Source: Allodiplogaster sudhausi (taxonomy: Eukaryota; Nematoda; Chromadorea; Rhabditida; Diplogasteridae). Taken from it: DNA of 64,000 bases. The stretch is taken from positions 4,009,001 to 4,073,000 of the forward strand of contig CALZFC010000252.1 in NCBI GenBank assembly GCA_945643635.1, given 5' to 3'. Below, one piece after another: positions 47,701 through 59,386 of this stretch; within the stretch, counting starts at the first letter, position 1, and the number at the start of each line of letters is the position of its first letter. A program made the translations under genes and the position numbers. A model generated the notes under the pieces. It ran no database searches. It was not told the DNA's origin and worked only from the letters and a program-made list of their open reading frames with translations.

Positions 47701-48676
47701 GAGAGAGAGTAAGAGAGAGAGAGAGTAAGAGAGAGAGAGAGAGTAAGAGAGAGAGAGAGTAAGAGAGAGAGAGTAAGAGAGAGAGAGAGAGAGTAAGAGA
47801 GAGAGAGAGTAAGAGAGAGAGAGTAAGAGAGAGAGAGTAAAGAGAGAGAGTAAGAGAGAGAGAGTAAGAGAGAGAGAGAGTAAGAGAGAGAGAGAGAGTA
47901 AGAGAGAGAGAGTAAGAGAGAGAGAGTAAGAGAGAGAGAGAGTAAGAGAGAGAGAGAGTAGAGAGAGAAGAGAGAGTAAGAGAGAGAGAGTAAGAGAGAG
48001 AGAGAGTAAGAGAGAGAGAGAGAGTAAGAGAGAGAGAGAGAGTAAGAGAGAGAGAGTAAGAGAGAGAGAGTAAGAGAGAGAGAGTAAGAGAGAGAGAGAG
48101 TAAGAGAGAGAGAGAGTAAGAGAGAGAGAGAGTAAGAGAGAGAGAGTAAGAGAGAGAGAGTAAGAGAGAGAGAGAGAGTAAGAGAGAGAGAGAGTAAGAG
48201 AGAGAGAGTAAGAGAGAGAGAGAGTAAGAGAGAGAGAGTAAGAGAGAGAGAGAGAGTAAGAGAGAGAGAGTAAGAGAGAGAGAGAGTAAGAGAGAGAGAG
48301 TAAGAGAGAGAGAGTAAGAGAGAGAGTAAGAGAGAGAGAGTAAGAGAGAGAGAGAGTAAGAGAGAGAGAGTAAGAGAGAGAGAGAGTAAGAGAGAGAGAG
48401 AGTAAGAGAGAGAGAGTAAGAGAGAGAGAGAGAGTAAGAGAGAGAGAGTAAGAGAGAGAGTAAGAGAGAGAGAGAGAGTAAGAGAGAGAGAGAGTAAGAG
48501 ATAGAGAGTAAGAGAGAGAGAGTAAGAGAGAGAGAGTAAGAGAGAGAGAGAGTAAGAGAGAGAGAGAGTAAGAGAGAGAGAGTAAGAGAGAGAGAGTAAG
48601 AGAGAGAGAGTAAGAGAGAGAGAGTAAGAGAGAGAGAGAGAGTAAGAGAGAGAGAGAGTAAGAGAGAGAGAGAGTA

Positions 48677-48709
<33 letters not shown>

Positions 48710-48712
48710 AGA
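44763..48712. repeat. GTAA-(GA)n purine satellite
   Basis: Nearly 4 kb of plus-strand purine-rich repeat. Each unit is GTAA followed by GA runs whose length varies in 2-base steps, giving spacings of mostly 10-18 bases. Rare variants (GAGAAAGAGAG, GAGAAAG, GAGCGAG, GATAGAG) break the pattern. Because GTAA/TTAC is the only non-GA element, no stop codon can occur on the minus strand, so two overlapping frames of about 1450 codons (Ser-Leu-Thr-Tyr only) stay open; these are a composition effect, not genes. Every unit also contains GTAAGA, which resembles a 5' splice donor. The tract is one of several GA arrays in the window but by far the largest and the only one with the GTAA spacer. Confidence 0.93.
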
Positions 48713-48807
48713 TTGAGAGGGAGAGAGAGAAAAAGGGCGTAAGAAGAGAGAGAGAGAGAGATTGAGAGGGAGAGAGAGAAAAAGGGCGTAAGAAGAGAGA
48801 GAGAGAA
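48697..48807. repeat. Two-copy 48-base tandem repeat at satellite edge
   Basis: At the right end of the satellite a unit containing GATTGAGAGGGAGAGAGAG and AAAAAGGGCGTAAGAAGAG is present twice in tandem (cores at about 48712-48745 and 48760-48793). It looks like a degenerate boundary unit of the array. Confidence 0.85.
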
Positions 48808-51133
48808 CAACGAAAACGAACGAGGGGAGAAGTAAAGAGAATCCGACCAGATATCACCTGGCAGCCAAGATAAAAGGGAAAAGTGACAAAGAACTGGAAC
48901 AACGATGACGGAGGAGAGCAAGTGGAAGGGACAGGACAATCAGAGTCACAAAGGAAGAAGAATTCACATCTTTGCGTATGCATACAAATACAGAAAGAGC
49001 TCCTCTTTTGTGTGTTTACACACTAGAAGATGCCTCGTGATAGTAAAAGTTATTCTTGCATTACCGTCATGGAAAATGAATTCGCGGTGTTGGCCAGAAG
49101 TCATGGTGGCAAGAATTCATTTAGTTATTTACTTTTTTTTAAAAATTCAGAAAAATGCCCGAGAAAACGCGTGGAATGAGAACTTGCACAGTTGAAATAA
49201 ATATATCAAATTCTAAACCATCTAACTTTTACTTTATATCTTTATAATTTTCAAACGACGCTGCATGTTAGTTTTCGTTTAACTATAGTCTGTTTTCTTC
49301 AAATTTTCTCCATTGTCTCGTGCGTTTTTCCTCTCCTCACAATCAGACACGCGCCTCGCTGCACATCTGTTTTGGTTTCTTTCAATGAAAGAAAGTACCA
49401 TCGAGGGCTCCTTCACTCTCAGGAGTTCGCTGTGACAAGTACAGAACGATAAAGAAACGCAACGGCAAACCACTCTCTTCCAACATCCTCTAACTCTCTT
49501 TCTATTCGTCTCTTTCACCACTCTCTCTCTCTCTCTCTCTCTCTCTGCCTCTCTCTTCCACCACTCTCTCCCCTCTCTTCATCTCTGTCTTTTTTTTCTC
49601 ACTTCATACCAGGACCATTGTCGCTCGAACTACCGGTTTAGCGGTGGCTTGGATTGCGAGGAACATTTGAAATGGAAGAGAGAAAGCGAGGAAATGCCGA
49701 GAATGGAAGGGAAGAAATCATGACAGTGGTGAACATTAGTCTCGGAAAGAACAGTAACGTTACTCAAGTTTTGCAGCCGTTGAATTCTCCTGTATCTCGA
49801 CCTCTTAACACCGAAGTGGCCGTATGATGATTGGTGAATTCTGTTCTTTCTCTATCTCAGAAATGTTCTATAACATTTCAGTTTCATCTGATGGCTTGCA
49901 CCTATAGCATGAAAAAGGTTCACTGACAGGGAAAATGAGAAGACAATTGCCCGACTTCTTTCATCAGTTCCAGTCCATTTTCACCTCTTTCATTCCTTTC
50001 CTCAGCATTCATGAAAATGATTTTTTTTTCCAAAATTGAACATATAAAAATATTATCCAATCCCGTCTACACTTAAAAAAAATTAATAAATGTTCCTAAA
50101 AATTGTCTTTAGTACTATGAGATGAAGAAATATTCATTTTCCTTGTTTACAATGCTGCACATAAACAAAGGGAATGTCACCAAAGTGAAATGTAAATGCA
50201 GAAAACACATGGCGTAAAGTGAAAGGCGATAAGAAGTTAAGGCTGGACTTTGGCAAGTATGAAAAGGGAGAAGGGAAATAAGCCGGCCGGTTCTTTGGGA
50301 GCTCTGCCATGCACGGGCATCGCCCCGCAGTTGCATCAACTATAGCAGTGGATCATGGGCAGCAGAGCAGTTACAGTGGAAGTAGGACGAAAAGTGGAGA
50401 GAGATTGAGAAAGAGAGGTAGATAGAGAGAGGCAGAGATAAAGAGTAATAGAAGAGAAAGAAAGACGAGGGGAAAACATGCCAATGGCATTTACTAGTTT
50501 TGTTGAAATGTGATGCGTTTGTGGCTAGCGGCACCGGCAGGAATACAACAGCACACCGCTAACAATACAAAATAATATAAAGATCCTTGAAATTTACTTT
50601 GAGACGCGGGAGTCTGCTTTCTCGGGGGCCTTTTATCCTCTGATGTCGATTAAGTCGCCACCTGTTCGTTGTAACCCTTACATTCACTGAAGGCAAAGAA
50701 TACTAGAATCATGTGTTTCTCTCTCTTTAATCCTGAAGATGACTCAATTCAGGCGAAGAAGAAAAGAGGGATTTTCTTTCTAGTCAGACGACCTCATTCC
50801 ATAATGTCTAACAAAAACAGCTTTCAGCCAACTCTGTGGCTGACGTTGTAAAATAGAGAAACATGAGAATGAACGTCTAAGGTGATAACCTCACCTTTCA
50901 AAGTAATGACGCACATAAAATCATTACAACTAGACTTATATATTTCAAAATGTAAGCCACAACCTTTGTTCGTATCATAGCTGTTGCCACTTTGTACGCG
51001 ACAAGGATGGGACAAGTGAATGAGCTTTAACTCCTTCAAGACCTCGGAAACGGTGTCATGGTGAAAACGTAGCGAAAATGAAAAGTGGTAGGCAACTAAT
51101 GCTTCCCATACGGGTTACGCTTTATAAGTAAGC

Positions 51134-51168
<35 letters not shown>

Positions 51169-52137
51169 TGGAAAGTAGAGCAAAAGTGATAATGGGTGAA
51201 GAACAAGGAAAAAAGGAGTGTGTGACCAAAAGAAAAGATATTGAAGAAGAGGCTCAAACGCTCCCCGTGTACCATGTTCTTACATACTACATGTATTCAT
51301 GTGTATATCTACATACTAATGTGAACAGCTATTTTTGTCTCTCCATCTGGACTCATTTTGAAATCAAAGATATAGTATGTAGATGACAACGAATTGTTCT
51401 ACAAGGACAGTTGTCTTGTGCAAAAAGACAAAGAAAGAGAGTTTGTTGGAAGTCAAAGATGCAAGGTTGACGGAGGCGCCTGATGAGTTCTCTGGATTCT
51501 CGTGATGATTACATACATTCACTCACCATTCCCACAGCATTGTTGTTTCCTTAATAAGCAAACACCTGTACGCATCATCCTTTTGAATTTTTAACTTGAA
51601 GGCTTCTTTCCGGCAGTGGGGAGGGATTTGAAAGACGAATTTGAGTAAAGGTCATTCGGATATTCGAAACATTTGAATAATCCAAAGATGAGGCAGCTAA
51701 ATTGACAATAGTTCGCTTTGGTGATGAAAGTTGGATGGCGGTTGGCATGAGAGTTTGAAATATCAAATTGAACAATCTGTTAGCTTTACCAGCCATTAAA
51801 TATGATATCATATAGAATCGTATTTTATACTAAATCAATTATTAAGACAAAAACAATATGTATGCAGATGCTTTCATGTCCATGGGAAATTTTACAAGAG
51901 GAATAAACATGAGAACATTATTCCATTACGTGCATATTTGGAAGAGAAGATGTGAACTTTTATTTTTCTCGTAAACGTCACGCAATGGTAACTCTCTCTA
52001 CTTTTTATGATCATTTGACGCCTTAGTCCCTTCCATGACTGGTCCATTGATCCTTCCGCTCTGGCGTCGCTTGCCCAATCGAGCCGTCTCTTTCTCTGCT
52101 CTCTCCTATTCAACCAGCGTCTCTCGTCTCCCTTTTA
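48808..52137. other. Intergenic region, no gene seen
   Basis: About 3.3 kb without a supported exon chain. CT tract at about 49519-49545 and GA tract at about 51137-51165. Open frames are short and compositionally biased. Confidence 0.5.
51137..51165. repeat. GA microsatellite
   Basis: Pure GA dinucleotide tract. Confidence 0.9.
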
Positions 52138-54059
52138 ATGCCTTCTCTTTCTTCTCCATTCATCGCCCTCCGGCATCCAAGAATCCTCTGTATAACGCAC
52201 ACCGAAAAATCTCGACCGGTGGAAAAGATGTGGTAAAAATTTTAAATTGCTTAAAATCACGACTTGGAGATTCCTTTTAAAGATCAATTTCGTTCCTCCG
52301 CCCGGCACAAATCCTGGCAATCCTTCGAAGAACACTTATCTCACGAAGCTTTTCGACATCCGACAGGTAGAATCCCTAGGAAAGCAATTGAGCTTCTTGA
52401 AGTCCTCGTCGTTGAGGTGACGGATGCGAAGGACGAAGCCGTGAACGAGCTCCTCGTCCCGTTTCAGCGGCGAGCTTCCCCACTTTCGGGTTGGGATCCA
52501 CCTTCCTTTTTACAGGAATTCAATTGTAACCAGGACGTAATAATAGCATTTCTTAACAGTAGGTTGGATTATTTACAAAAAAAAAGACATAAAGTTAAAT
52601 TGCTTTCTAGATTTTCCATAATTTGCTAATTACATATGATGATAACTCTGACTGAAATAGGAAAGAAGAATTTAGCTAATGCAGTAATATCCATACATAT
52701 ATTATATAAATATGACATATTCTGCCGTAAATATTAGCAGAAAAACGAGGTGATATGGGAAAATGCAGGGTCTGGGTGTCCCTGCCGAAGAAGTGTGACT
52801 TCGGTGCAATATTTCTTCGAACGCTCGTGCGCCGTGAAGGAGTTTCCTCTCGCACACGTCGCCATCGAGAAGGCCATTCCATTCCATTCCATTCCATTCA
52901 TTTACTTTTTCGGAAATCCATCATTCTCAGTCAATCATTCGTCCTCCAATTTTTCTAGTTCATTAAACTTCCTGAAAGAACTAACAGCTAATCTAATTTA
53001 GCAGTGTTATGAATGCATAAGTATGTATGTAAAACATAATCGAAGCTTTTATTTTATTCAGAAGACTGGCCGCCCTGCTGCATTTGCGTTCAGCGAACTA
53101 ATCTTCCGCGACCCGAAGAACGATCCGGTGAAGTTGCCTCCCCCCGCCCTCTCTGAGGGGTGTGTCCACGTTGGTACGACAATTCGAGGGTGTCGAGGAT
53201 ATGTCAACGGTCCCTTTCAGCAAAGATGATCGAGGAGACTCGCAACATCGCCTTCGCCCTCTATCCGAACGAGAAGACATTTCTCAACAAAGCGAGTCCT
53301 TACAAATTAAAGGCTGATTTTGCTTGGCAGATTTTTGAGTTCCCTAACTATCTTTGCTTAGGCATTTATAATTAGATTTTTATAGAAGTATGGCTACGTT
53401 GCGAAACCCTACCGCGGTCTTCAACTGATGGAGGCGATGGCGATGTACAACACCGACTTCGACGAGTTCCTCGTAAGGAGATTCAATCGTGCCTTGTCCT
53501 CGCTTCTCTTCTTTCCCTCTCTTCAAAAGTCATATCTTTTCCACCGAAAGAACCTTGCTTCCAGTCATGTTTCGTCAAACGATTTAATAGACAACGAGGA
53601 GTTCCAATAGTTGTGTTTGTTTTTTCAGAAGCGCGGCATCAACATCATCACGTCTCACTGCATCAACCGCAGCATGTCGCGTACTTTGCTCAGCATCGGA
53701 TTCAACATTGTCGGAGTGGGCAGTCCTCCAAGAGGCATGGATGGCCAGCCGGTTAGAGAACGGTGGAGACCGAGTGAGAGCGAAAGGATTCAGAGAGCTT
53801 GTGACAGCGTGAGAAAGACTGAGGCGACAGGGGATCACGGGAAAGGAGTCTGATATAGCGACCTCACGAGAAGGGGCCACAGTCAGACTAGCATAATCAG
53901 GAACTTTGCAATTTCAGTTGAATTCCGTGCAAGCACTTTTTTGCCATGAATTCTCTAATTAAGGTAAACTTGGAACACGGCGCGCCCGTTCTGGTGACGA
54001 TCGACATGCGGACTGGAGCCGATCCGCTGCCTGTCTGGCGGAAGGCCGGTCTCGTCTAG
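52138..54059 (+). CDS. GNAT-family N-acetyltransferase
   Basis: Nine exons: 52138-52218 (uncertain start exon), 52283-52366, 52417-52489, 52769-52872, 53062-53161, 53221-53291, 53386-53472, 53629-53751, 53964-54059; about 272 residues. The order of motifs follows the GNAT fold: N-terminal strand and helix FDIRQVTDAKDEAVNELLVP, strand pair TGRPAAFAFSELIFRD, helix KMIEETRNIAFALYPNEK, motif A with YVAKPYRGLQLMEAMAMYN (the R-G loop that binds the acetyl-CoA pyrophosphate), and motif B GINIITSHCINRSMSRTLLS leading to IGFNIVG. The layout resembles arylalkylamine-acetyltransferase-like proteins of invertebrates; substrate unknown. Two introns use GC donors (GAGAAG|GCCATT after 52872 and AACAAA|GCGAGT after 53291), each forced by phase. 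Several introns are tiny (50, 59 bases). The first exon is the only in-phase candidate with an ATG but has weak protein-likeness. Confidence 0.8.
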
Positions 54060-54396
54060 ATGCGCACTCTCTCGCTGTCTCTCGCTCTCCCTGTCTCTCT
54101 ATCTTTCTCTTGCTGGTCCTATCTCCTCTTCCCTTTCTCCGGCTTTTTTTCTCGATAAAACATGCTTTGTCATTATCGTGCTACATCATTTCATTTTTTT
54201 GTGTTACTAGGAGAGCCAATCTGAGCGACTCAACTATCAAAGTCGTGTAGTGAACAAAGAAGTTTATCAGATTTAAATTTCCTTCCTTATGCCTACAGAC
54301 ATCTCAAAAAAATAATTCTCTAAAAATTCTTATTGAATTTGTGATAATTCAACGCACACAAAAACTGAAGAAATATAATAAGACATCGCTTTCTTG
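54060..54396. other. Intergenic spacer
   Basis: Between the acetyltransferase stop and the decayed glutathione transferase. GATAAA near 54154 may serve polyadenylation. Nothing coding seen. Confidence 0.5.
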
Positions 54397-54892
54397 TTAG
54401 AATTTCCTGACAGGACGCCTGTCGAGGTATTTCCTGAACATTGGCTCTGACAATGAAGCAGACATTCGTAGAGCGTTCGAGCACCTGTAAAGGTGCACAA
54501 ATCGGTTAGAGGGCGCTGAATTGTCCACATGAAGAACAACGTCAGGTCGACCTGATCATGCATGACAATCACACCTGACAAACGGTATTGCACATATATA
54601 TTTGCCATTTAAGTACGTATTTGCCCGACTCTTACAATATTATTGCCACTGAAGAAGCTTGAATCCTCTGGGTCCGACGATGATGCCGGGGAATGCGACC
54701 CTTCAACACATCGACATGATCTGCAAGGAAGAGATTGGTCAAAGTGAGCCCGCCTCCCACGAGAAAGCCGCTCTCTTTCTCTCGGTAAGACTCTTCTCGA
54801 GACTCGAGTAGACCCTCAAATGGGCGGCTGCACCCGCTGGGCGTTCGGCTTCCTTGACAGCCGTGGACAGCTTTTTTCGCCTTTGGACTCAT
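54397..54892 (-). pseudogene. Glutathione S-transferase remnant (C-terminal half)
   Basis: Minus-strand pieces of the all-helical GST C-terminal domain, read in different frames: STAVKEAERPAGAAAHLRVY and SSLEKSLTE in one frame, then KESGFLVGGGLTLTNLFLAD and HVDVLKG in a second, then PGIIVGPRGFKLLQ in a third, and after an intron (acceptor at 54485) SASLSEPMFRKYLDRRPVRK with a normal stop at 54397. The GFLVG-x-x-LT-x-x-(D/N)LF motif is characteristic of sigma-like GSTs. The frame changes fall at a GAGA run (near 54775) and near 54690. No N-terminal thioredoxin-fold half was found upstream. So this looks like a truncated, frameshifted copy, although assembly errors could mimic the shifts. Confidence 0.65.
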
Positions 54893-55295
54893 TTTGAATT
54901 AAAATAATAACTGCCAAGGACGTGTTCTACAAGGACTGTTGTCTTGTTGCTGGCTTCTTATTTTGTCTCCTTTATATACTTTTTGAATGTAATGAAAGAG
55001 AAGATAAAATGAATTTCAGACATCATTAATATCGTATTATACGAAAAACATTGTTTATTGGCTAATGAGAGAGTGTTCTACTTGGCCCATTCTCTCGCTT
55101 CCATTCCCCCGCAGTCGTCGCCAAATTAGCCATGCCGCTTGCTTATAATTATTTGCAGTGAGAGAGAAATAGAGCGAGAGAGGAAGGGGGACCGAGAAGG
55201 GTTGCGAGCAAGAGAGAGATAGAGAGCGCAGAAAGCGAGCATGCAGGGAAAATTTTTATAATGGAATAGTGAGAGAGTCGAAAGAAAGCCCCGAG

Positions 55296-55338
<43 letters not shown>

Positions 55339-56386
55339 ATACGGAGAGACAAGAAAGATGAGATGAAATGGAAGAGGGAAAACGAGAATAAAAGAAATAA
55401 GGAGTGAAGAGTGAGAGAAAGCGAGAGTGGGAGATAATGAATGTAGCTAACTAAGAAGCACCCTCGACACGGACAGCGGAGATACACCTGTCACCTTTCC
55501 CACAGTCGCCCTCTCCTCCCCTTTGCGCCTTCTTATCCTTTCCCCCTTCACGAATCTCCCCCAGGGCCAAGCACGGGCTGGCCGCACGCAATCTCTCTCC
55601 TTTTGCGGGATATTGCAGCTGTAGCTTTTTTTTTTTCTTCTCTCCTTCGATTCGCGAAATTCTTTTTTTATCATCTCATCTCAGCTTATTCGTCATCAGC
55701 AGGGTTCGTTCATGTTTTGGATTTGTAATTAAGAGATGGACTGTAGATGTTTCAGTGCTCATCCACTCTGCAAATCCCATTCCCACTTTCATTTTTTTCC
55801 TTTTCCTACATCATTATGGCGCGCTCTATCTCTCTCTACCTACACCTCTTTCTCGAGTTTCTCCCAATTCTCTCCTTCTCTCTCTCTTTGCTCTTCTTCT
55901 CTGCATCTCTCTATCATCACGCCCATCCCTGAGAGTGCCCTCTCAGCTGTTCCATTGGCCACTCTTGACAGTCTGTCGCGTGTCTTCCTCTCCTCTCCTC
56001 TGCCCACTCAGCTTCTCGTCTCTTCGCCCTCTGACAGTTCCTTCCTCTCCTCAAGCACTGCTGGACAGATTGGCGACATCACGAAAAACAACAAGAGTAA
56101 CAGCTGAAAGACTACTGATAAGTAATGAAAGAGTGGTCAGAGGGCTCGGGAAAAGAAAAGGAAAATAGAAGAGAGATGGAAAGAGAAGAAAGAGAAGAAG
56201 AGAGTGCTGAGAAAGAGACTCTGGACTGTGTTGTGCTTTAGCGCACTCATTTTATATGTGTTCCATTTTCAAGCCAGAGCAGTAACAGTACCTAATAAAG
56301 AGGATAGCTGGGATTTGATGAACGGGATGGCTCGACAAACAAAATATAAGAAAGAGGTGAGAGCGAGAGGAGAGAAAGGGAAATAG

Positions 56387-56429
<43 letters not shown>

Positions 56430-56574
56430 AGTGATGAGGAGAAGCTCCTCTTCTATGTATCTAGCAGCTGCACCCTACACATTCTTCGCTAAATTAGAAA
56501 CGCAAGCAATGCATGGAGGCGACAGCTTCAACCATGTGCAACCATTGCACTGAATCAGCTGATGACCACTGGGA

Positions 56575-56612
<38 letters not shown>

Positions 56613-57103
56613 GAGCGAGATAAAGAAAGAAAGAGAGAGGTAGAGAGAAAGTGAGAGAGCGAGAGAGATAGAGATATTTGAAGAACTAGAGAAGCTGGCG
56701 TGGAATGAGCGGTGTGTCCTCACACATCCCTGCCAGTCAACGCCTTCTCGAGCGACCTCCTGAGACCAACGGCCATTGTCGGACTTATCCTCTCCTCTAA
56801 TTCCCTGCTTTTCTCATTTCTCTCTTTCTTTAATACTCTCCATCTCTGTTTCTCTCTCCCTGTGCTCCCTCCAGCTCTCTTCCCTTATATGCATCAACCA
56901 ACGTGTTGCTGAGTTCGAGCAATGGCGAGACCGAGTCTCGCAGTAGAAGAAAAAGATACGTGCTCGGCCCAGCTCGTTCTTTCTGACCTCTGCCGAGGGC
57001 GGGCTCTTCCTCGAATAGGAAGAGACCACCCAGAGCTCTTCCCTCCCTCCCAACTTCTGCCGACCTTCCCCTGTCCACCCTCCCCTTCCCTCTTCAGTCC
57101 TAC
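54893..57103. other. Intergenic, GA/CT-rich
   Basis: No supported gene. GA tracts at about 55297-55334, 56393-56427 and 56579-56610. Remaining open frames are Ser/Leu-rich translations of CT sequence. Confidence 0.5.
55297..55334. repeat. GA microsatellite
   Basis: Pure GA dinucleotide tract of about 38 bases. Confidence 0.9.
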
Positions 57104-57206
57104 CTCTCCAGCCCAATTGTGCTTGTCTTCGGACAGATCTCATGTGCCAGCGCCAGGAACTTATCAATCTCCTTGATCTGCTCATTATCCGAGCAAAAGC
57201 AGTTAG
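57104..57206 (-). CDS. Isolated coding-like exon
   Basis: On the minus strand, after an acceptor (GCAGCAG|CT), the frame reads NCFCSDNEQIKEIDKFLALA then HEICPKTSTIGLE and ends either at a donor (GAGAG|GTAGGA) or at an in-frame TAG. The helix-like, compositionally balanced sequence differs from the surrounding CT-rich noise. No partner exon with matching phase was found, so it may be a fragment or chance. Confidence 0.3.
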
Positions 57207-57804
57207 CTGCTGCTAAGTCCGCCGTCTCGGCTCACGGCAGGAGAAAGTCTAATTTCCGGGCATGAGAGAGGCAGCTTCTCTCTTTCTCTCTCTCTCTCAC
57301 CCCTCTCTTTCTCCTTCCTTACCGCATTCTGTCTATCCCCTCATTCTTTCAACCCTCCCTTTACGTCTTTCACACTCCACCATCTCATACCCTATCTTAG
57401 AATTTATGCGTGAACTAAGAAGGCAGCTGGCAAATGGAAGCGAGTATCCACCATCATCCACCTAGCGCCTTGCGGTTAATCCTCCATCCGATACTATGGT
57501 AATGTAAAGCACTTGAACTTGAGCTCAATGTTCCCTCAAAGCCTTTCGGTGCTACTTACTGTTCAATAACTTTTTTTGCTCACTTTTACTTTTAAAAAAG
57601 TCAATTGCCATTTGTTGGACTTTGCACTATAATTACACTTGTCTCTTCACTTTCCTCAAATTGTCCTTTTAGTTGAATTTTCTGCAAAGTGTCGCTCTCA
57701 TTATCGGCAGTCGCCTTCGCTTGTCGGTTTTCTGCCATTGGAAGAAGCATCATCTCATTTTTTCCTCCTTCCAGCGTATTTCCTCCTTTTCTCTTTCTCT
57801 CCTC

Positions 57805-57840
<36 letters not shown>

Positions 57841-58540
57841 TTTCCTTCCCTCCCACCTCCTTCACACCAAAATGACGGTGTAGCCTGCCACTCGTTGGTG
57901 CCATGCGACCGGCGGTTTAATTAGTTTGTTCTATTTCTTCTTCTTCTTATCTCATTCTTCCCCCCCCCTTCTTCACATCTCGGGAGTAAGACAAATATTT
58001 TAAATTCTTCGCTTGTAGTATATATCGTTCAAATTCAAGAAAATTGATACGCTTCACTACTCGAAAATGTCCCAAGTCTTTTCCTCTTTGCATCTTTGAA
58101 CGTGTTGTTGAGATCGCGAAGGACCGGCGCGTTTTTTGCTGTTGTTATTCAAGCGGCTGCCACAAAAAAGAGCAATAGAGTAATAGCAGGAAGAGGAAAC
58201 GGCGAAAGTGGAGCATGAAGAGAGAGAGAGAGAGAGAGAGAGTAAAATACAGAGCGGCAGAGAGAGAAGGTAGAGAGCATGAAAGCGAGAGTGAAAGAGG
58301 AATGAGAGAGATGAAAGCTAGAAACGAAGCGGTGCGAGTAAAGAGCCCGACGTTCGCTTCCGTTGCCGCTTGCTCTAAGACGATGCACGACGTGGTCTCC
58401 GCTTCTGTTCATCTCTACACCCTCTTAATGTTCTCTCTCCCTCTCTCCTCTCTCTCTCTTCTCTCTTTCTCTTCAGTCTCTTCCATTTCCCTCTAAGTAG
58501 AGCTGGCTCTCCCCTTCTCGCTTACACAATTAGCGGCAGA
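57207..58540. other. Intergenic, no gene seen
   Basis: CT tract at about 57800-57850 and GA tract at about 58216-58242. No exon chain visible. Confidence 0.5.
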
Positions 58541-58990
58541 TTATGGCACGCGGTCCTCCTCGTCCGGGCGGCCCTGGCCCGTGACATAAGAGGTAGTGGC
58601 AGCGGGGTCTTCGCCAATGAATGGGATCTTGAGCCGAGAGAAGGTGGCAAAACAAGAGACGCAGAGAAAGAGAAGGAATAACAACCTAGAACAAATAATC
58701 AGGCCTCCATAACTCTCTCCATATATCTCTCTCTTTCTCTCTCTCTCTCTCTTCCTCTCTCTCTTTCTCTCTCCCTCCCCCTCTCTCTCTATCTGCTCCT
58801 TCGAGTGCTTTTACAAGAGCTTCTCCGTATCCATAACGCGATATCGTGTTACCCTTCTCTGCTTGTTTCTTCTTAGCCCTCCTTCGTCGGCCCTTCCCGG
58901 TGGCCGTTCCCATGAGTGGGCATGTCCCCTGCCCTTCTTTTCCTCCCTCCTTGAATATGCATGCTTCTGGCGGTCTGCCAAGACTTGCCG
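58541..58990 (-). CDS. Hypothetical protein, C-terminal exons
   Basis: The terminal minus-strand exon 58627-58541 reads IPFIGEDPAATTSYVTGQGR then PDEEDRVP and stop; it is clearly protein-like and follows an acceptor (GGCTCAAG). A likely preceding exon ends at 58815 (RYGYGEAL, donor CTT|GTAAAA, phase 0) and extends upstream through a basic stretch (GKGRRRRAKKKQAEKG) to about 58990. The start is not visible. The protein family is not recognised; the acidic C-terminal tail could be cytosolic. The upstream exon boundary is approximate. Confidence 0.4.
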
Positions 58991-59386
58991 CCGTGAACTT
59001 CAAGAGTGAAAGCGCGACTTAGTGCATTCGTGACGCAGTCGTGTAAATATTCCGTGGAATAAGGCGATAAGCTTTATCCCTGAGCTCCTTGAGCGGATTT
59101 CAGTCTGTTTGTCGACAATTGGTGTACGTGTTCGTGTCAAGCACTTCACCTCGTCTCTCTCTCACCCTCGCGCTCTCGCTCTCTCTCTCTCTCGCAATGG
59201 CGCTCCGCATCCTCTCCTTACCTTAAAATCCCTTCCGGTTTTAATTCCTTGTAATGTAAAACGTTATGACCTTAGTTGCACAGTATGAAAATCTTCTTCC
59301 TTACAGAATGTGTCGTCTTAATTGAATGAGATGCAGACGTCCGTTAAGTGAAGATTCTCGAGAAGCAGAAGGGAAGACCCCCTCAC
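58991..59386. other. Divergent spacer
   Basis: Short region between the minus-strand hypothetical exons and the plus-strand gene at 59387, including a small CT run near 59180. No gene seen. Confidence 0.5.

Noticed and set aside
44578..48983. Two overlapping minus-strand frames of about 1450 codons
   Set aside because: They consist of Ser, Leu, Thr and Tyr only because the complement of GTAA-(GA)n contains no possible stop codon in any phase; composition artefact, no start context or domain.
52264..52500. Minus-strand frame with RDEELVHGFVLRIRHLNDED
   Set aside because: Protein-like, but the plus strand gives a phase-consistent GNAT N-terminus over the same bases with a canonical 50-base intron.
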